Positions 40,660-50,200 of a stretch of DNA of 64,000 bases are shown here, piece after piece (the first letter of the stretch is position 1; each line of letters begins with the position of its first letter). The translations under genes and the position numbers were made by a program. The notes under the pieces were generated by a model that saw only the letters and a list, made by a program, of their open reading frames with translations, was not told the origin of the DNA and did no database searches. This DNA is from Pedobacter steynii (lineage in GTDB: Bacteria > Bacteroidota > Bacteroidia > Sphingobacteriales > Sphingobacteriaceae). The stretch is taken from positions 62,001-126,000 of the forward strand of contig NZ_FNGY01000001.1 of assembly GCF_900103665.1 (NCBI RefSeq), in the 5' to 3' direction.

Positions 40660-42306
40660 TTATTTCGATTTAAGTTGCGCGATTGCAGGAGCCTTAGTCA
40701 ATCCTTTTACAGAAGACAGGAACATTTGTTCCGCCATCTTCTGATCATGGCCATAAATGTCGTCCCTGAAATTTAAACGTCCATGCCGATCTATCCAGGC
40801 CGTGAAATAAGTAATGAACACCGGAACTGGTTTTTTCATCCCCACCCAAATCTCTTTTGTCGACTTCATTGCCTTAGTGATCTGAGCAGGTGTCCACTGT
40901 TTCTGGTCTTCTAAAAGATATTCTGCCAGTTTTACCGGTTGCGACAAACGGATACAACCATGGCTAAATGCCCGCTTCTCTTCTGCAAAGAGTGATTTTG
41001 CAGGAGTATCATGGAAATAGATGTCGTAACTGTTTGGGAAGAGAAACTTTACCCGGCCCAAAGAATTGTTATCTCCGGGCTTTTGACGAACCTGAGGTAA
41101 TCCGTTACTGGTTCCCGTTTGTTCCATATTTTTACTGGACAGGTAGTTGCGGTTTCTTTTCATGGCCGGAAGGACTTCCGCTTTTACGATGCTTGCGGGA
41201 ACATTCCAGTAAGGGCTGAATACAATATTTCTCAGCTTATTGCTGAAGATCACCGTTTTATTGGCCGCTTTACCTACCACAATACCCATACTCAGGGTGA
41301 TTTCTTTATCTTCAAAAACGTGCAGCTGATAGTCGGGGATATTGACGAGGATCCGTCTGCCAGCCGGCATTGCCGGCATCCAGCGCATGCGCTCCAGGTT
41401 GATGAGCAGCTTTTCTATGCGTTGTTGCACAGGAACGTTTAATTCTTTGATCAGTGAAGCATCGATATTTCCGGTGGCGCGGTAACCGAATTGCTGTTGG
41501 GCCTGTTTAACCGCTGTTTTTAAAGCAAGGTCAAACTCCGGAAGGGTATCACTTAAAAGCGTATCTCCGAGCGCAATGAAACGTTGTCTCACCATGCTTA
41601 CCGTCAGCCCGGTATCGCCTTGTTGATATCTTTTCTGCTTTCCTAAACTGATCTTTTCCCATTCCCCGCTTTTTTGAAAGGTATAATAGCGGAGCAACTC
41701 CTTTTTAAGGAGTTTATATTGTTGATTTACGGGTTCCCAATCGTCTATTTTAGTATTTTTATTGGCCATTAGGGAATCCAGGAGGAGGGTTGCATTCAGC
41801 TTTTTCCTTGGAATGTGCCATTGTATCACTTCAGGATCTACTTTTCCGGCATAAGCATTGGCTACATAATTGAAGAAATGACGGGTTAACTGCAGGTCCA
41901 GATTTGCCAGACTGCTGTCTGCCTTCTTGAAAATGGTATCCTGTTTCATCAGCAATTCCATTTTTTGGTATAAGCCGGAATCCAGCAAAGAACTGTCCTG
42001 AAAATCGGTAACATAATCCTTATTCAGGGTGTAGAATACCCTGGCTTGTTCTGTAAGGCCCTTTTCTCCAACCCAGGCAAACTGAAAATTCCTGCTGTTG
42101 TAGAAGTTTCTCAGGTATTGTGCGGCACTGTCTCCGAGCTGCTGACCGGAGATATAGCGTTCCATCTGCATACTGTCCAGTTCCAGCCTTGTCACGGCAT
42201 TCTTTGGGGTAATGGTAATGTCTCTCTCTACTTTGTGTATTTTCTTTCTGTTGCAAGCTATAAATGCAATGGGAACGATGAGGAATAACAAAAGCCACTT
42301 TTTCAT
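40660..42306 (-). CDS. L,D-transpeptidase, YcbB-like lipoprotein
   Basis: A 548-residue lipoprotein (Phe-Ile-Ala-Cys, Cys at about 18). The C-terminal half has the YkuD catalytic site Phe-Ser-His-Gly-Cys-Ile-Arg-Leu (Cys nucleophile near residue 453). Before it is a peptidoglycan-binding-like helical segment (Val-Lys-Gln-Ala-Gln-Gln-Gln-Phe-Gly-Tyr) and Arg-Trp-Met-Pro, and after it the YcbB-type capping segment. It would form 3-3 cross-links in peptidoglycan or attach proteins to it. The small hypothetical gene upstream ends one base before its start, so the two are co-transcribed. Confidence 0.88.
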   Translation of the reverse strand: MKKWLLLFLIVPIAFIACNRKKIHKVERDITITPKNAVTRLELDSMQMERYISGQQLGDSAAQYLRNFYNSRNFQFAWVGEKGLTEQARVFYTLNKDYVTDFQDSSLLDSGLYQKMELLMKQDTIFKKADSSLANLDLQLTRHFFNYVANAYAGKVDPEVIQWHIPRKKLNATLLLDSLMANKNTKIDDWEPVNQQYKLLKKELLRYYTFQKSGEWEKISLGKQKRYQQGDTGLTVSMVRQRFIALGDTLLSDTLPEFDLALKTAVKQAQQQFGYRATGNIDASLIKELNVPVQQRIEKLLINLERMRWMPAMPAGRRILVNIPDYQLHVFEDKEITLSMGIVVGKAANKTVIFSNKLRNIVFSPYWNVPASIVKAEVLPAMKRNRNYLSSKNMEQTGTSNGLPQVRQKPGDNNSLGRVKFLFPNSYDIYFHDTPAKSLFAEEKRAFSHGCIRLSQPVKLAEYLLEDQKQWTPAQITKAMKSTKEIWVGMKKPVPVFITYFTAWIDRHGRLNFRDDIYGHDQKMAEQMFLSSVKGLTKAPAIAQLKSK

Positions 42307-42307
42307 G

Positions 42308-42691
42308 CTACAGCAGTTTTTCTAATTGTTTTTCTGTTTGTTTATCAATGCTGAGCAGAAACTCATCGATTCTGATCTTTAATAGCCTTGTCATGGCGGT
42401 TGTTGGCATTCTTTTCAGCATCATTTTCGCTTTATCACTGCTGTTCAATAAAGTCCCTTCCTGCTCATTAAAGAAAAAGGTACCTTGTTTAAACACACGC
42501 TCCTGACCTAAAAGGTCGTCTTTCATCGAAATAAACTGAAGCGGGTAGATCCTATGGGTTTTCTTTTCGTAAAGAATCCAGAAGAATACTTTGGAAAGAT
42601 CGGTTTCAAAATCAAAATTACGTCGTTTAATTTCGACGAGGGAGTTGTAAGGGGTATTGAAGAAATATAGTATTTCAAATGTTTCGGACAT
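42308..42691 (-). CDS. hypothetical protein upstream of the L,D-transpeptidase
   Basis: A 127-residue protein with no signal peptide or membrane helix. The N-terminal half is beta-rich (Ile-Leu-Tyr-Phe-Phe-Asn-Thr-Pro-Tyr; Val-Phe-Phe-Trp-Ile-Leu-Tyr) and the C-terminal half helical and basic. I do not recognise the family. Its stop lies one base before the L,D-transpeptidase ATG, so the two are translated together and may act in the same envelope process. It is divergent from the cysE gene. Confidence 0.7.
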   Translation of the reverse strand: MSETFEILYFFNTPYNSLVEIKRRNFDFETDLSKVFFWILYEKKTHRIYPLQFISMKDDLLGQERVFKQGTFFFNEQEGTLLNSSDKAKMMLKRMPTTAMTRLLKIRIDEFLLSIDKQTEKQLEKLL

Positions 42692-42836
42692 ATTTCTGGG
42701 AAATAGCTTTAATGTAAATGGATTCCAGGCGAATATAGCTTTAAATATTCGCTCTTAAAATCGGATGTCTTCTGTTTTTATTTGTAATAATTTTCATTCC
42801 TTTACAATTTCAAACAAAACAGTAACAAAACCTAAG

Positions 42837-43649
42837 ATGAGCGAAGAATTTTATCTTCATATTTTTAATAAACAAACGGGTGTGGAAGCGGTTCCTTCCA
42901 ACCAGGTGGTGGCTTCCTGGGCCATGAACCTGATGGACCTGATTTATCCGGAACGTTCCACCGCTACGAAATATACGATTGCTGAAATTCAAGGATTGTT
43001 TTCCGGTCTGGAAAGAGAACTGACGCAAATTTTAAATGCAACAAAGGCTTGTAAGAATTGTAATAATGAATTGATTTCCAAAGCTTTTTTTCAAAGCTTA
43101 CCGGAGTTGTACCGTAAAATGAATACCGATATCGCTTCCATATTAAGCGGCGATCCGGCAGCAAAAAGTGAGTTTGAAATTATTCGTACTTATCCGGGCT
43201 TCCTGGCGATTTCCATGTATCGCATTGCAAATGCTTTGCTGAAATCTGATGTCCCATTGATTCCAAGGATCCTGACCGAATATGCGCATTCCCAAACCGG
43301 AATAGATATCCATCCCGGAGCGGAAATCGGAGAGTATTTATATATAGATCATGGAACAGGAATCGTAATCGGAGAAACGACGGTGATCGGAGATCATGTT
43401 AAATTATACCAGGGCGTTACTTTAGGAGCCCTGAGTGTAGAAAAATATATGGCCAATACCAAACGCCATCCTACGATAGAAGACCATGTGATCATTTATT
43501 CCGGAGCAACGATCCTGGGCGGAGAAACCGTTATCGGCGACAATTCCATTATTGGTGGAAACGTATGGCTGACCAAAAGCGTGCCTTCGCATTCTACCGT
43601 ATACCACCAGTCGGCCATTAAAGTGATTGAAACAAAACATAGAGATTAA
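42837..43649 (+). CDS. cysE: serine O-acetyltransferase
   Basis: A 270-residue cytosolic enzyme that acetylates L-serine with acetyl-CoA, the first step of cysteine synthesis. The N-terminal helical domain is followed by the left-handed beta-helix of hexapeptide repeats: Asp-Ile-His-Pro-Gly-Ala-Glu-Ile-Gly, His-Gly-Thr-Gly-Ile-Val-Ile-Gly-Glu-Thr, then Gly-Ala-Thr-Ile-Leu-Gly-Gly and Gly-Gly-Asn-Val-Trp-Leu-Thr. The catalytic His/Asp pair is in Tyr-Ile-Asp-His-Gly. The ATG at 42837 is preferred; an in-frame start 72 bases earlier adds a non-conserved tail. The cysM gene begins two bases after its stop. Confidence 0.93.
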   Translation: MSEEFYLHIFNKQTGVEAVPSNQVVASWAMNLMDLIYPERSTATKYTIAEIQGLFSGLERELTQILNATKACKNCNNELISKAFFQSLPELYRKMNTDIASILSGDPAAKSEFEIIRTYPGFLAISMYRIANALLKSDVPLIPRILTEYAHSQTGIDIHPGAEIGEYLYIDHGTGIVIGETTVIGDHVKLYQGVTLGALSVEKYMANTKRHPTIEDHVIIYSGATILGGETVIGDNSIIGGNVWLTKSVPSHSTVYHQSAIKVIETKHRD

Positions 43650-43651
43650 TT

Positions 43652-44524
43652 ATGGGAAATATTATAGAATTTGTCGGAAATACCCCGTTGGTAGAGATTC
43701 AGAAGTTACATTCCAATCCTGACGTTAAGATTTATGCGAAGCTGGAAGGCAATAACCCCGGTGGAAGTGTGAAAGACAGGGCTGCCTTAAACATGATCCG
43801 TTCTGCAATTGAACGTGGTGATATTAAAAAAGGAACCAAACTGATAGAAGCGACGAGTGGAAATACAGGAATCGCATTGGCGATGATTGCCAGCATCTAT
43901 GACCTGGAGATTGAACTGGTCATGCCTTCAAACTCCACCAGGGAACGCACCCTGACGATGGAAGCCTATGGTGCAAAAGTAACCTTGCTGGAATCGATAG
44001 AGGTATGCCGCGACTACGCCGAAGAAAAAGGAACACATGAAGGATATTTTCTTTTGAACCAGTTTGCAAATCCCGACAATTACCTGGCGCACTATAAAAC
44101 TACAGGGCCGGAGATCTGGAGGGATACCGATCAGAAAATCACCCATTTTGTAAGCTCTATGGGAACTACAGGAAGTATTATGGGCAATTCCATGTTTCTG
44201 AAAGAACAAAATCCGGAGATTCAGATTATCGGTTGTCAGCCTACAGAAGAATCTTCGATTCCGGGAATTCGCAGGTGGCCAATTGAATACCTTCCTAAAA
44301 TATTTGATCCTTCAAGAGTAGACCGGGTGATGGATGTTTCCCAAAAGGAAGCGACAGAAATGACCCGTAAACTGGCAAAAACAGAAGGCATTTTTGCTGG
44401 AATGAGTAGTGGAGGTGCATTGGCCTGTTCTCTTAAACTGGCATCAGAGCTGAGTTCCGGAGTGATTGTATTTATTGCCTGTGACAGGGGAGACCGGTAC
44501 CTGAGCAGTGAACTGTTCGGTTAA
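43652..44524 (+). CDS. cysM: cysteine synthase B
   Basis: A 290-residue PLP enzyme that makes cysteine from O-acetylserine and sulfide or thiosulfate. The PLP lysine is in Pro-Gly-Gly-Ser-Val-Lys-Asp-Arg-Ala, the substrate loop is Thr-Ser-Gly-Asn-Thr-Gly-Ile-Ala-Leu, and the phosphate-binding loop is Gly-Thr-Thr-Gly-Ser-Ile. The length and the Glu-Gly-Ile-Phe-Ala-Gly-Met-Ser-Ser-Gly-Gly sequence fit the CysM type. With the upstream cysE gene (two-base gap) it forms a complete two-step cysteine operon, so the proteins may form the cysteine-synthase complex. Confidence 0.93.
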   Translation: MGNIIEFVGNTPLVEIQKLHSNPDVKIYAKLEGNNPGGSVKDRAALNMIRSAIERGDIKKGTKLIEATSGNTGIALAMIASIYDLEIELVMPSNSTRERTLTMEAYGAKVTLLESIEVCRDYAEEKGTHEGYFLLNQFANPDNYLAHYKTTGPEIWRDTDQKITHFVSSMGTTGSIMGNSMFLKEQNPEIQIIGCQPTEESSIPGIRRWPIEYLPKIFDPSRVDRVMDVSQKEATEMTRKLAKTEGIFAGMSSGGALACSLKLASELSSGVIVFIACDRGDRYLSSELFG

Positions 44525-44541
44525 TCTGGATGGCATATATT

Positions 44542-44624
44542 TAAGATTGGGCAGCGAGTCCTCACTCCCTATGTGTTGAACTATAATTCCCTCTCTCAAA
44601 AATTATAATTACTGCCCAATCTTA
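44542..44624 (+). ncRNA. branched RNA structure after cysM, terminator or small RNA candidate
   Basis: A 13-base outer stem (TAAGATTGGGCAG at 44542-44554 and its complement at 44612-44624) encloses an inner stem TATAATT/AATTATA (44582-44588 with 44601-44607). The structure lies 18 bases after the cysM stop. It is too loose for a simple terminator hairpin and has no T tract, so an RNA element or a processing signal is equally possible. Confidence 0.35.
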
Positions 44625-44761
44625 TTAGTTCCTAAAATTAAACCATCCCTTATGATGTCTAACATTAGTAGGGCCACATATTAATGTGGTTATATTTTAC
44701 TAAACGTATTTTTTTTCCTGATATTTTTTTATCGCTTAATTTTTTTAATTTGCCCGTCATC

Positions 44762-45619
44762 ATGAGAAAAGCCATTGTCCTGTTCCTGTTTGTCCTTTGC
44801 AGTCAAAATTTATTGGCCCAAAAAGCACTGAAAATCATTTCCTATAACGTTTATAATTATTTTGAATCTGAGCAGGAGCTGAAGCAACGCTTTATTTCCT
44901 GGGCGAAAGGACAGGATGCTGATGTAATTGCTTATCAGGAGCTGGTCAATATTTCTGCCGGGGAACTGCAGGACCTGGGTAAAGCCATCGGCCATCCTTA
45001 TACGGAACTGGCTAAAGAAAAAGGATATGCAGTGGGGATCTCTTCAAAATACCCGATTACGGAGGTGAAAAAGGTAATAAAAGGCATGCACCATGGTTTT
45101 ATGGCGGTAAAGATCAAAGACCTGAATTTTGTTACCGTACACTTATCTCCTTTCAGTCATGAGAAAAGAAAGGAAGAAATCGCTACGATTACAGATAGTT
45201 TGCAACGCTGGTCTATCTTGAAAAAGACAATTATTCTGGGGGATATGAATAGCTTAGCAGCCTCCGATAGCCTGGATTATAACCGCAATGGACGTCTGAT
45301 GCCCATGTTAAAAAGCGACGAAAACAGTAAAATCAGCAATGCAAATCATGGCCATCTGGATTACAGTGTGATTGATGCCTTGCTAAAAAAAGGTTTTATA
45401 GATACCTGGGCTATGAAACGCCGGGCCTTTGATTACAGTTATCCTTCCCTGGTCTTTGGCGATGTTCCGAACGAAGCTAAGGAACGAATTGATTACATTT
45501 TTATCTCTAAAGACTTAAAGCCAAACATTTCAAAACCTGCAATTCTTAAAGATGCGCTGACCGGTCAGTTGTCTGATCATTATCCGATCAGTATCTTATT
45601 GATCCCACCACACTCTTGA
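44762..45619 (+). CDS. exported endonuclease/exonuclease/phosphatase (EEP) protein
   Basis: A 285-residue secreted protein (signal peptide ending near Leu-Leu-Ala-Gln). The EEP fold is marked by Ile-Ser-Tyr-Asn-Val-Tyr-Asn at the start, Ala-Tyr-Gln-Glu-Leu (catalytic Glu), Ile-Leu-Gly-Asp-Met-Asn-Ser, and the closing Leu-Ser-Asp-His-Tyr-Pro-Ile. It cuts phosphodiester bonds in nucleic acids or sugar/inositol/sphingolipid phosphates; the substrate is not evident. The ATG at 44762 gives the signal peptide; the frame is open upstream into a T-rich promoter-like region. Its end overlaps the convergent SusD gene by 24 bases. Confidence 0.85.
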   Translation: MRKAIVLFLFVLCSQNLLAQKALKIISYNVYNYFESEQELKQRFISWAKGQDADVIAYQELVNISAGELQDLGKAIGHPYTELAKEKGYAVGISSKYPITEVKKVIKGMHHGFMAVKIKDLNFVTVHLSPFSHEKRKEEIATITDSLQRWSILKKTIILGDMNSLAASDSLDYNRNGRLMPMLKSDENSKISNANHGHLDYSVIDALLKKGFIDTWAMKRRAFDYSYPSLVFGDVPNEAKERIDYIFISKDLKPNISKPAILKDALTGQLSDHYPISILLIPPHS

Positions 45620-47197
45620 GGTCAATGCATCGCCGCCGGAAAGCCTTGCAACAGCCGCTTTATAGTGGTCCGGGTTGTTTAAAATCTCTGTAGATAAATA
45701 AATCATTCTGCGTGGAATCGTACCATTGGTTACATTTCCCGGATAGCTGACAGGAGTTAAGCGTGGATATCCTGATCTTTTCCAATTGAGCCAGGCTTCA
45801 ATAAAATTAAAGGTCGTGCCTGTGCTGATCCAGTATTGCATATTGATCATTTCCAGAGATTTCTCTTTGGAAGATTCATCCAGCACCTGGGCCCTGACAT
45901 AAGTATTGACCCTTTCCATTGAAATATTGGCTTGTGGATCTACCTGTGCCAATGATTGTAATGCCGCTTTAACGCCATTACTAAAATGTTCGGCCGCACT
46001 GCCTTTTATGCTCCAGCCTCTTATTGCTGCTTCTGCAAGGAGCAGCTGACTCTCCCCATAGGTCATTAGAAATATAGGCCCTCCCAACTTTAGATATACG
46101 GAAGTTCTGGGGCGGGAATATTTCCCTAAAGGGGCGATGTCAGTTCCATTTCCGGTTCCCCCGGGGTATTCCGGATGGTTGCGGATGTCTGTTGTTCCGC
46201 CTAACAAATCATAACCATTTGGCAGGCCTTTCTGAAGAACAGGGTCGGGATTTCCGGAAAGGTTTTGATTGTTGTTATTCGCAAGGCCCTCGGCTGGAAT
46301 CTCTCCTATGACAGATAATCTCGGGTCAGCGGTATTTCTGAGCTGATCGATCAGGGTTTTGCTCCACCGCACTTCTCTGTAATCGGAAAGCGTGCGTAAA
46401 GCAAGGGAGGTCCCATTCTGACTGTTAAAACTGGAGGCATCCATGCTGATAAAGGTATTGTCGTTATTGTCGGAAAAGGTGCCTCCGGCAGCGGCTTTTT
46501 CTACCCATATCCTGGCTTTGTCCGGATCAACTTTCGTGAGCCTCATGGCAATCCTCAGCATTAGCGAATAGCCAAATTTGCGCCATTTGGTAAGGTCACC
46601 CTTGTAAAAAAGATCAGCAGTTACGCCAGGTGCTGCGGGGTCAAGGTTATTGATCGCAGTTTCCAGGTCTGTTAACATGGAATCATAAATGTCTTCCTGG
46701 GTATCGTAAACCGGGTATTTAATGCCTTCTCTTGCTTTTCCTGCCTGATGATAGGGAACATCACCATAGGTATCTGTGATGCGCTGCAGAATCATGACAA
46801 ATACAATGTCCCCGATGTTAATCAGGTTTTTATAGGCATTGGGATCTTTTTCTTTAGCCAGCCGCTGCATTTCCCGGATGCCGGATGCTTCAGCATAACC
46901 TTCATCAAAAATCCTTCCCTGGTAGTCGGTGAAGTTGGCTACATTGATGTATTTATCGCCGTTATTATAGTAATAATAGGTAGAGGAAAGCAGCTGCATC
47001 ATCGTGCTCTGGTAAAGCAGCTGATAATATCCTTTATTGGCAAATTTTAACTGTGCGGTAGACAGGAGGAAGTTAGGGTCGAAATGATCAGGTGTGGATT
47101 TTGTCGGATCGGTATTGATGCGATCCAGTTCTCCCTTGGTACAGCCATAGAAAACACCGATGAAGCAACTTAAGTAAAGAAGAAAGGTCCGTTTCAT
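45596..47197 (-). CDS. SusD-like outer-membrane lipoprotein (SusD-like_2 type)
   Basis: A 533-residue lipoprotein with signal ending in Phe-Tyr-Gly-Cys (about residue 19), followed by Thr-Lys-Gly-Glu-Leu-Asp. The sequence Ile-Asn-Thr-Asp-Pro-Thr-Lys and the Thr-Tyr-Gly-Asp-Val-Pro-Tyr segment, plus the C-terminal Ala-Trp-Leu-Asn-Trp-Lys-Arg-Ser-Gly-Tyr-Pro-Arg-Leu, are typical of the SusD-like_2 group. It forms the lid of the SusC transporter that precedes it by seven bases. It ends the leftward ECF sigma-FecR-SusC-SusD set; no enzyme gene follows on this strand. Confidence 0.9.
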   Translation of the reverse strand: MKRTFLLYLSCFIGVFYGCTKGELDRINTDPTKSTPDHFDPNFLLSTAQLKFANKGYYQLLYQSTMMQLLSSTYYYYNNGDKYINVANFTDYQGRIFDEGYAEASGIREMQRLAKEKDPNAYKNLINIGDIVFVMILQRITDTYGDVPYHQAGKAREGIKYPVYDTQEDIYDSMLTDLETAINNLDPAAPGVTADLFYKGDLTKWRKFGYSLMLRIAMRLTKVDPDKARIWVEKAAAGGTFSDNNDNTFISMDASSFNSQNGTSLALRTLSDYREVRWSKTLIDQLRNTADPRLSVIGEIPAEGLANNNNQNLSGNPDPVLQKGLPNGYDLLGGTTDIRNHPEYPGGTGNGTDIAPLGKYSRPRTSVYLKLGGPIFLMTYGESQLLLAEAAIRGWSIKGSAAEHFSNGVKAALQSLAQVDPQANISMERVNTYVRAQVLDESSKEKSLEMINMQYWISTGTTFNFIEAWLNWKRSGYPRLTPVSYPGNVTNGTIPRRMIYLSTEILNNPDHYKAAVARLSGGDALTSRVWWDQ

Positions 47198-47204
47198 TTG
47201 ATCT

Positions 47205-50200
47205 CTATTTAAATTTAAAATTCAGGTTGATGCCAAAGGTTCTGGTGGAAGGCAATGAGGCACCTTCAATCCCTGCGTAATTGAGTTTCGGCGAGAACTC
47301 AGACTCCGGGTCTATATTTTTAGTGTATTTAAGCAGGGTAAACAGGTTTCTGCCGACAAGGTCGATGTTGATACTGCTAAAAGGGGTGTTTCTAATCAGT
47401 TTTACCGGCAGGGCATAACCCAGTGTGGCCTGCCTGAATTTTATAAAACTGCCATTTAACACAGAAAGTGCAGAGATATTGGTGGCCAGCTGCGGATAAT
47501 AGTTGTAAGCCGGGACATTGATGGTATTTACACTGCCATCTTCCATCACACCAGCTGCAATGACGCCGGTTTCCCTTCCGGCAAGTGTCGCCTTATTTAG
47601 CCCGGAAACATAGGAATAGTTTTCCGTGGCAGAGAGGATCTTATTGCCAAATTTAAAGTCGACCAGGAAAGACAGGCTAAAGTTTTTATAAAAGAAGCTA
47701 TTGCTGAAGCCCCCGTAAATCCTGGGAAGGGTGGAGCCCATTGGCTTTAGTTCCCCCCGCTTCGGAACACCATCGCTGCCAATAATGACCTTCCCGTTAG
47801 GGTCTCTTTTATAGTCGTAAGCCATAATCTGAGTAATGGATTTGCCCACCACCATTGCCGTATTGGCATTTAAGGGGCGATAGGTTCCCGTAAGGGAATA
47901 CCGGCTGCTGCCATCTATGGATAAAAGTACATTGTGAATGTGACTGAGGTTAAATCCGGATTTCCATTTAAAGTTTTCTCCGGCAACCGGAATCCCCTGA
48001 ACGGTGAGTTCCGTACCTACATTTTTCGTTTTCCCAAGGTTCACATAGGCAGAGGTAAATCCGGTGGTGACCGACTGGATAGCGCTCACAATTTCGTTAT
48101 GTGTACTTCTGTGAAACCAGGTCAGGTCCAGATCTAACCTGTTGTTGAAGAACCGCAGGTTGATTCCCGTTTCAAATTCGTTTAAGGTAAATGGCCTTAA
48201 ATTGTAATTCGGAAGGCTCCTGTCGTAATCTCCAAGTGGGGTTCCGTTTACAGAACTTTGTGTCGTATAATAAGTTTGTGTGATATAAGGCTGTGCAGGT
48301 TCACCACTGGTTTTGGCGTAACTGGCCCTGATTTTTCCATAACTCAGCGCTTTCGACTTCAGGAGATCGGAGAAGATGAAGCTTCCGGAAATTCCCGGGA
48401 CAAATAGTCCTCTGTTGTTGCCGGGAAGGGTAGAGTAGACGTCGTACCTTCCTGTAGAGGAAAGGTTCAGGAACTTTTTATAGTTCAGGTCAAAAGTGTA
48501 ATAGGCAGATTGGGTGACGAGCCTGGCCAGGGTATAGGCATCGGTTCTGGTCACGAGGTTAGAGGGCGTATACAGGTAGGGAGTATTGAACTGGTTCCCC
48601 TTGGAATCGGAAAATTCACCTTCCCGGTTCCGGTAATTTGCACCAACAGAAACATCCAGGTTCAGGTCTTTCATGATGTCTTTATTGACTGCAAGCAGAA
48701 TATCGCTGTTTAATTCTGAAGTCTGGATCTTCTGAAAAGCGTTTAAGCCGCCCTGTCCGTTAATGGAAAATGAGGCCCCGGTAGGGATGATGCTCACAAT
48801 CTGATCATTGCTGATGTCGTAGCCCAATCTTCCCTGCAGGTACAGCCAGTCTGTAAATTTATATTTTAGGGAAGTGGAGGTAATGAAACGGTTCCGTTTG
48901 GAAAGGTCTCTTCCTTTATTCAACATAAAATAGGGATTGGTTTTATACTCATCATCGTTCCACCTCATTTCTCTTCCCGTTATCGGATCAAAACCCGGAG
49001 ATAAGGCAATCTGGTTTGCGCTGTTGGCCAGACTGGCAATGCCATAATTGGGATTTAACGTTCCATCACTCAGGTAAGACCTGTTTTTATTGTGCTCATT
49101 GATGTAATTTCCATTGAAAGCAACAGTCAAGTGTTTGTTGAGGTCGTAGGAGGTAAAGAGGTTCACTGTTTTCCTGTTCAGGTGTCCGTTTTTCAAAATA
49201 GATTGATAATCCAGATTGGCGGCCGAGAGGCGGAACATGCTTTTTTCATTTGCCCCGCTCAGGGAAACGGTATTGGTAAAAGCAGGAGCAGTACGGTAGA
49301 AATCCTGAATGTTGTCCTTTACTGCACTGTAAGGGTATGTTTTTCCATCAAACTGGATCGTTGGGGCGCCATCCAGTTTTTCGCCCCAGCTGGAAGATCC
49401 GGAAGCTACAGCTGCGGCAATGTTTCCTGGTCTTCTGTTTTGTGTTCCTTGTCCGTAGACGTATTGAAAGTCGGTATTTTTATAGGGGCTATCGAAAGAA
49501 AGATTGGTGTTGTATTCAATGCTACCCGAATTCCTGATGCCCTTTTTTATGGTGATGATGATGACGCCATTTGCCGCACGGGCACCATAAAGTGCAGAGG
49601 CCGCTGAACCTTTTAATACGGTGATCGTTTCTACATCATCAGGATTGATATTGCTGATGCCATCGCCGTAATCGGCACCGCCATATTCATTGACATTTCC
49701 TCTTTGCGTATTGTCTATCGGCACACCATTCACAACGAATAAGGGTGAACCCGCATTCATGCTGGCAGCACCACGGAGTAAAATCCTTGCAGAAGAAGAG
49801 GGGCCACCATATACGCCACTGATGTTTAATCCGGCAATTTGCCCCTCCAAAGCATAGATCAGATTGGATTCTCTGGCCTTGCTCAGCTCTGCGCCGGAAA
49901 TGGTAGATATGGAATAACCGATTTTTCGCTCTTCTTTCCTGATGTCAAGGGCAGTGACCACCACTTCATCCAGTTCATTTGTCTTGGCGATCAGGTTAAC
50001 CTGCAGTTGATTTTGCACGCCGACAGGAATTTCCTGCTTAAAATAACCGACCTGAGAGGCCTGGATAATGGTGTTGGGGAACACAGGGATGGTAAATTCT
50101 CCTTTTGCATCGCTGGTGGTAGAGAAATCACTCCCTTTCACCTTTATGGAAGTACCGGGAAGCGCCTGTCCGTTTTCATTGAGCACCCTTCCACTAAGCA

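Noticed and set aside
42700..42836. A riboswitch or T-box in front of cysE
   Set aside because: The leader is short and AT-rich, and no conserved riboswitch core was recognisable.
49092..49607. Rightward 171-codon open frame inside the leftward SusC gene
   Set aside because: It is antisense to a clear receptor gene, has no recognisable motif, and fits the codon-shadow pattern of the real frame.
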